Positions 61,204-64,000 of a stretch of 64,000 nt of DNA are shown here, piece after piece. The DNA is from Sphingosinicella terrae. Lineage in GTDB: Bacteria > Pseudomonadota > Alphaproteobacteria > Sphingomonadales > Sphingomonadaceae. The translations under genes were made by a program, and so were the position numbers. The number at the start of each line of letters is the position of its first letter. Position 1 is the first letter of the stretch. Where the stretch lies: assembly GCF_003347635.1 (NCBI RefSeq), contig NZ_QDFY01000007.1, positions 164,501-228,500 on the forward strand. The letters run 5' to 3'. The notes under the pieces were generated by a model that saw nothing but the letters and a program-made list of their open reading frames with translations, ran no database searches and was not told the DNA's origin.

Positions 61204-61884
61204 ATGTCCCGCGTCCGCGTCGCCGCCTTCAGTGTCTCGCTCGACGGCTATGGCGCCGGCCCGGACCAGAGCGAGAGCCAGCCGCTCGGCGCCGGCGGCG
61301 AATCGCTGCACGAATGGATGTTCCCGACCCGGACCTTCCAGCGCCTGTACGGCGACAAGGAAGGGACGACCGGGATCGACGACCAGTTCGCGGTGCGCAG
61401 CTTCGACAATGTCGGCGCCTGGATCCTCGGCCGCAACATGTTCGGGCCGGTGCGCGGGCCCTGGCCCGACGAGCGCTGGCGCGGCTGGTGGGGCGAGGAG
61501 CCGCCTTATCACGTCCCGGTCTTCGTCCTCACCCATCATGAGCGGCCGCCGCTGGAGATGAAGGGCGGAACGGTCTTCCACTTCGTCACCGGCGGTATCC
61601 GCGCCGCGCTCGATCTGGCGCGCGACGCAGCCGCGGGGCGCGACGTTCGGATCGGCGGCGGCGCCGCCACCATCCGACAATATCTGGAGGCGCGGCTGAT
61701 CGACGACCTGCACCTCGCCGTCTCCCCCGTCCTGCTCGGCCGCGGCGAGCCGCTCTTCGCCGGGCTCGATCTGCCCGCGCTCGGCTATGCGCCGACCGAG
61801 CATGTCGCGAGCGACAAGGCGCTGCACGTCCTCATCGAGCGGCGGCAGGGCGGAGCCGCCTTGCCTGCCGACGATCTAGCCTAG
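61204..61884 (+). CDS. Dihydrofolate reductase-like (RibD C-terminal family) protein
   Basis: A 226-residue protein of the RibD_C/DHFR-like superfamily: VRVAAFSVSLDGYGAGPDQ at the N-terminus, AWILGRNMFG, PVFVLTHHERPPLEMKGGTVFHFVTGG, and the NADPH-binding loop VRIGGGAATIRQYLEARLIDDLHLAVSPVLLGRGEPLF. GAAAGGAAG precedes the ATG at 61204. Members of this group reduce diverse substrates, and many sit next to HxlR regulators. The substrate is not known. Confidence 0.93.
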   Translation: MSRVRVAAFSVSLDGYGAGPDQSESQPLGAGGESLHEWMFPTRTFQRLYGDKEGTTGIDDQFAVRSFDNVGAWILGRNMFGPVRGPWPDERWRGWWGEEPPYHVPVFVLTHHERPPLEMKGGTVFHFVTGGIRAALDLARDAAAGRDVRIGGGAATIRQYLEARLIDDLHLAVSPVLLGRGEPLFAGLDLPALGYAPTEHVASDKALHVLIERRQGGAALPADDLA

Positions 61885-61916
61885 AATCTTTCCCTTGCCG
61901 AAAGCCGGAGACCGCC

Positions 61917-62549
61917 ATGCCCCTGACCCTCCATGCCCACCCGCTCTCCTCATATTGCTGGAAGGTGCTCATCCCCCTCTACGAGAACGGCACGCCGTTC
62001 GACTTCCGCCAGGTCGGGCCGATGGACGAGATCGCAGCCTTGTGGCCGATCGCCAAGATGCCGGTGCTGGAGGATGACGGCCGGGTCGTCGCCGAGTCGA
62101 GCATCATCATCGAATATCTCGACCTTCACCATCCGGGCCACGTCCGCTTCGTCCCGGCCGAGCCCGAGGCGGCGCTCGAGACGCGGATGCTCGATCGGGT
62201 GTTCGACTCTTATGTGATGACCCCGTTGCAGCGCATCGTCGGCAACCGGATCCGGCCGGCCGACCGGCGCGATCCGCTCGCCGGGGAGGAGTCCCGATCG
62301 CTGCTCGACAGGAGCTATGCCTGGCTGGAGACGAAGCTGGCGGACCGCCGCTGGGCCGCCGGCGATGATTTCGGCCTCGCCGACTGCGCCGCCGCGCCCT
62401 CGCTCCATTATGCCGAGAAGGTCCATCCGCGGGGCGACCGCTTTCCCGCCCTCGACGCCTATGTCGGGCGGCTGCGGGCCCGGCCCTCCTTCGCCCGCGT
62501 GCTGGAGGAGGCGGCGCCCTACGCCCACATGTTCCCCGAAGGCGACTGA
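61917..62549 (+). CDS. Glutathione S-transferase family protein
   Basis: A 210-residue protein with an N-terminal thioredoxin-like domain (LHAHPLSSYCWKVLIPLYENG, with S/C at the catalytic position; KMPVLEDDGRVVAESSIIIEYLD) and a C-terminal all-helical domain (AWLETKLADRRWAAGDDFGLADCAAAPSLHYAEKVHP). The start follows AAGCCGGAGACC. It is 32 bases after the DHFR-like gene and may form an operon with it, perhaps for detoxification. Confidence 0.93.
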   Translation: MPLTLHAHPLSSYCWKVLIPLYENGTPFDFRQVGPMDEIAALWPIAKMPVLEDDGRVVAESSIIIEYLDLHHPGHVRFVPAEPEAALETRMLDRVFDSYVMTPLQRIVGNRIRPADRRDPLAGEESRSLLDRSYAWLETKLADRRWAAGDDFGLADCAAAPSLHYAEKVHPRGDRFPALDAYVGRLRARPSFARVLEEAAPYAHMFPEGD

Positions 62550-62593
62550 AGGACTACGTCCCCTCGCCGCACGCTTGAGCCTACGCAGATCGT

Positions 62594-62615
62594 GTGTATG
62601 ATAACGATCATACAC
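62594..62615. promoter_or_regulatory. 22-bp palindrome upstream of membrane protease gene
   Basis: Arms GTGTATGAT and ATCATACAC with a 4-base centre AACG form a perfect dyad 16 bases before the next start codon. It is AT-richer than the surroundings. It is a strong operator candidate; no regulator gene is adjacent. Confidence 0.6.
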
Positions 62616-62631
62616 TACCCGGCGAGGCGGC

Positions 62632-63315
62632 ATGCGGAAGACGGAAACGGGCGCGCCGCGCAGGTGGCGCCGGATCGCCAGCTGGGCGGCCTCGCTCGCG
62701 GTCGGCTTCTACGTGCTGCTGACGGCGGCGCCGGAGCTGCTCGCCTGGCCGCATGTCGCCCAGCACGGCCGCACCCGCATCTATTCGAACGCGCCAGTCC
62801 CGCCGGAGATCGACCGGGTGCTGGCACGGACCGACGCCCTGCTCTCGCGCAGCCCGATCGACCGGCCCGATCTCGAGCGGCGCCTGTTCCTCACCGACGG
62901 CGGCTGGCGCTGGTCGCTGCTCGCGCCCGGTCATGGCGGCGCCTTCGCCCTGCGCCGGCCGTGGCGCGACGCCGTGATCGTCAACCGGAGCGACATCGCC
63001 GGCGACCGGGTCGAGAATGGCGCCGCCATCGGCGGCCGCCGTACTCTATCCGGCATCCTCGCCCACGAGCTCACCCATGTCCTCATCGGCCATCGCTATG
63101 GCGAGCTGCGCGCCGCCTTCTTCGCATCCTGGCTGGTCGAGGGCTATGCCGACCATGTTGCCCAGGAGAGCTCGCTCAGCGACGCGGATTATCGCCGGCT
63201 GCGCGCCGACGGCTCCGATCATCCCGCGCTGGATTATTATGAGGGGCGCCGCCAGGTGGCGCTGCTGCTCGCCCGCAGCGGCGGCAATCCCGACGCCCTG
63301 TTCGGCGGAGACTGA
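62632..63315 (+). CDS. Membrane-anchored HExxH metalloprotease-like protein
   Basis: A 227-residue protein with one N-terminal transmembrane helix (SWAASLAVGFYVLLTAAPELLA) and a soluble domain carrying the gluzincin zinc motif HELTHVLIGH plus a downstream Glu in WLVEGYADHVAQ, the usual third ligand position of M1/M4-type clans. RIYSN and DRVLARTDALLSRSP precede it. GAGGCGGC is before the ATG. The active-site pattern resembles small peptidase MA-like proteins; the substrate is unknown. A 22-bp palindrome lies directly upstream. Confidence 0.82.
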   Translation: MRKTETGAPRRWRRIASWAASLAVGFYVLLTAAPELLAWPHVAQHGRTRIYSNAPVPPEIDRVLARTDALLSRSPIDRPDLERRLFLTDGGWRWSLLAPGHGGAFALRRPWRDAVIVNRSDIAGDRVENGAAIGGRRTLSGILAHELTHVLIGHRYGELRAAFFASWLVEGYADHVAQESSLSDADYRRLRADGSDHPALDYYEGRRQVALLLARSGGNPDALFGGD

Positions 63316-63323
63316 ACCTGGAA

Positions 63324-63375
63324 GTATCGGGGCCGGCATCCCCCTGCGGGAGAATGCCGGCCCCGCCCTCGATAC
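63324..63375. terminator. Long GC-rich hairpin between convergent genes
   Basis: CGGGGCCGGCAT pairs with ATGCCGGCCCCG (12 bp), with outer GTAT/ATAC pairing. It stands 8 bases after the protease gene stop and before the convergent gene. T tracts are short, so termination may be weak. Confidence 0.55.
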
Positions 63376-63493
63376 GCGACGGGAGGGCTCATAAGGCACA
63401 AGATACCGGAAGCGGGATACGCAGCGCCCGGCTCGAGGCCGCCTCTGCTCCGATTCGATTGAGCCGATGCTGAATGGGTCGGTTAGGCGCCGT

Positions 63494-63766
63494 TCAGGGT
63501 TGGCGCCGCCGCGCGAGCGACTGCCGCTCGCGCCGGGCGATCTCGGCCAGCGGATGATCTGGATGGCGCGCGATGAACAGGTCGTAGGCCGCCACGGTGC
63601 CCGAATCGCGCGCCGCCTCCAGCTCCTGCCGGATCGCGACATTGCCGTCGCGGGCGCGGGGCAGGTCCTCAGCCATGGCGGGTGGTGCTCTTGTCGGCCC
63701 AGCCACCGCGGCCAAAGCGAGCGCGCAGGCAAAAGCGCGCCGGGTACGACTCGGCCACTGCGTCAC
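63494..63766 (-). CDS. Small exported protein coupled to RTX gene
   Basis: A 90-residue protein with a signal peptide (RRAFACALALAAVAGPTRAPPAMAE) and a mature helix-rich part that includes the TPR-like motif VAAYDLFIARHPDHPLAEIARRERQSL. I place the start at GTG 63766 because it overlaps the stop of the upstream gene (GTGA), showing translational coupling with the secreted RTX-type protein. It could assist export or stability of that protein; this is inference. Confidence 0.72.
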   Translation of the reverse strand: MTQWPSRTRRAFACALALAAVAGPTRAPPAMAEDLPRARDGNVAIRQELEAARDSGTVAAYDLFIARHPDHPLAEIARRERQSLARRRQP

Positions 63767-64000
63767 AGGACGAAAAGATAGTCGTAAATCGATGGCTCTC
63801 CGTTGTAGCCCCATTGGGCAATGACGTGGAGGTCGGCCACCTTGTCGCCGTCGACGTCTCCGTAGATGTCGATCCGATCACCGGTCGTTTCCCATCTGAG
63901 CTCGCCCGCTTTGCCCGAGAAGGCATTCGTCTCGATTAACGTAAAAGCCTCGTTGGCGGACGTGCGCGCAACCGCATCGATCCGGCTGAAATCGAGATAA
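63763..64000 (-). CDS. C-terminal end of an RTX/M10-type secreted protein (partial)
   Basis: The last 79 codons of a gene that extends beyond the window. The sequence DFSRIDAVARTSANEAFTLI, AFSGKAGELRWE, IYGDVDGDKVADLHVIA and the C-terminal YDYLFVL match the M10/serralysin C-terminal (RTX) domain, which carries the type I secretion signal. The catalytic or adhesive part is outside the window. Type I secretion is therefore likely. The stop overlaps the GTG of a small exported protein. Confidence 0.85.
   Translation of the reverse strand, partial: YLDFSRIDAVARTSANEAFTLIETNAFSGKAGELRWETTGDRIDIYGDVDGDKVADLHVIAQWGYNGEPSIYDYLFVL

Overview
The window looks like chromosome from a high-GC alphaproteobacterium, most likely a member of the Sphingomonadales. 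The evidence is the gene set: SciP (DUF1153), ClpS, a Coq7-type ubiquinone hydroxylase, class I PHA synthase with phasin, a beta-propeller phytase beside a TonB receptor, a KTSC/DUF4160/DUF2442 cluster, and the order nadD-rsfS-rlmH-(LytM)-S41 protease. TTG and GTG starts are frequent. There is no rRNA, CRISPR array or complete insertion sequence; the only RNA gene found is one tRNA-Ala.

Layout. 1-3.0 kb: end of an RND efflux operon (permease tail, outer-membrane lipoprotein, putative 2OG-Fe(II) oxygenase). 3.1-9.8 kb: secreted serine hydrolase, tRNA-Ala(CGC), DUF2171 protein, NADP-dependent reductase, ftsH behind a sigma-32-like promoter. 9.8-18 kb: two tandem zinc-ribbon DUF3667 membrane proteins, then nadD-rsfS-rlmH-envC-like-ctpA-dsbB-coq7 on the plus strand. 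18-31 kb: mnmA, sciP, two GlsB-type membrane proteins, SIMPL protein, a second RND pump (adaptor plus permease), DUF445, GNAT, secreted amidohydrolase, murA. 31-36.3 kb: Crp/Fnr regulator, clpS, phasin, phaC, YjbQ, YbaK. 36.3-39.7 kb: divergent phytase and TonB receptor. 39.9-49.5 kb: DUF4328, radical SAM plus UdgX-type DNA-repair pair, and many small lipoproteins or exported proteins, OsmC and a Gre factor. 49.7-51.7 kb: a frameshifted SEC-C gene, a serine-rich leader peptide with a textbook attenuator, a second small ORF and terminator, then a divergent EF-Tu paralogue. 51.8-55.5 kb: DUF2157-DUF4401-GDYXXLXY operon bracketed by 28-bp direct repeats, and the KTSC-DUF4160(frameshifted)-DUF2442 cluster. 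55.5-59.7 kb: nrdB and nrdA separated by a DUF559 gene enclosed in inverted repeats and two small membrane genes. 60-64 kb: HxlR regulator divergent from a DHFR-like reductase, GST, a membrane-anchored HExxH protease, and the end of an RTX/M10-type secreted protein.

The most unusual region is 49.7-51.7 kb. The EF-Tu-like protein keeps every GTPase motif, but in the aminoacyl pocket the residues matching E. coli D216 and F218 are Gly and His. The residues matching R333 and T334 are Gly and Ala. Upstream, a leader peptide with five consecutive Ser codons, mutually exclusive hairpins and a T-tailed terminator form an apparent serine attenuator, followed by a second ORF-terminator unit. This suggests conditional expression of a specialised EF-Tu, or an orphaned serine-operon leader. 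Family names and residue numbering of known proteins are from memory; no database search was possible.
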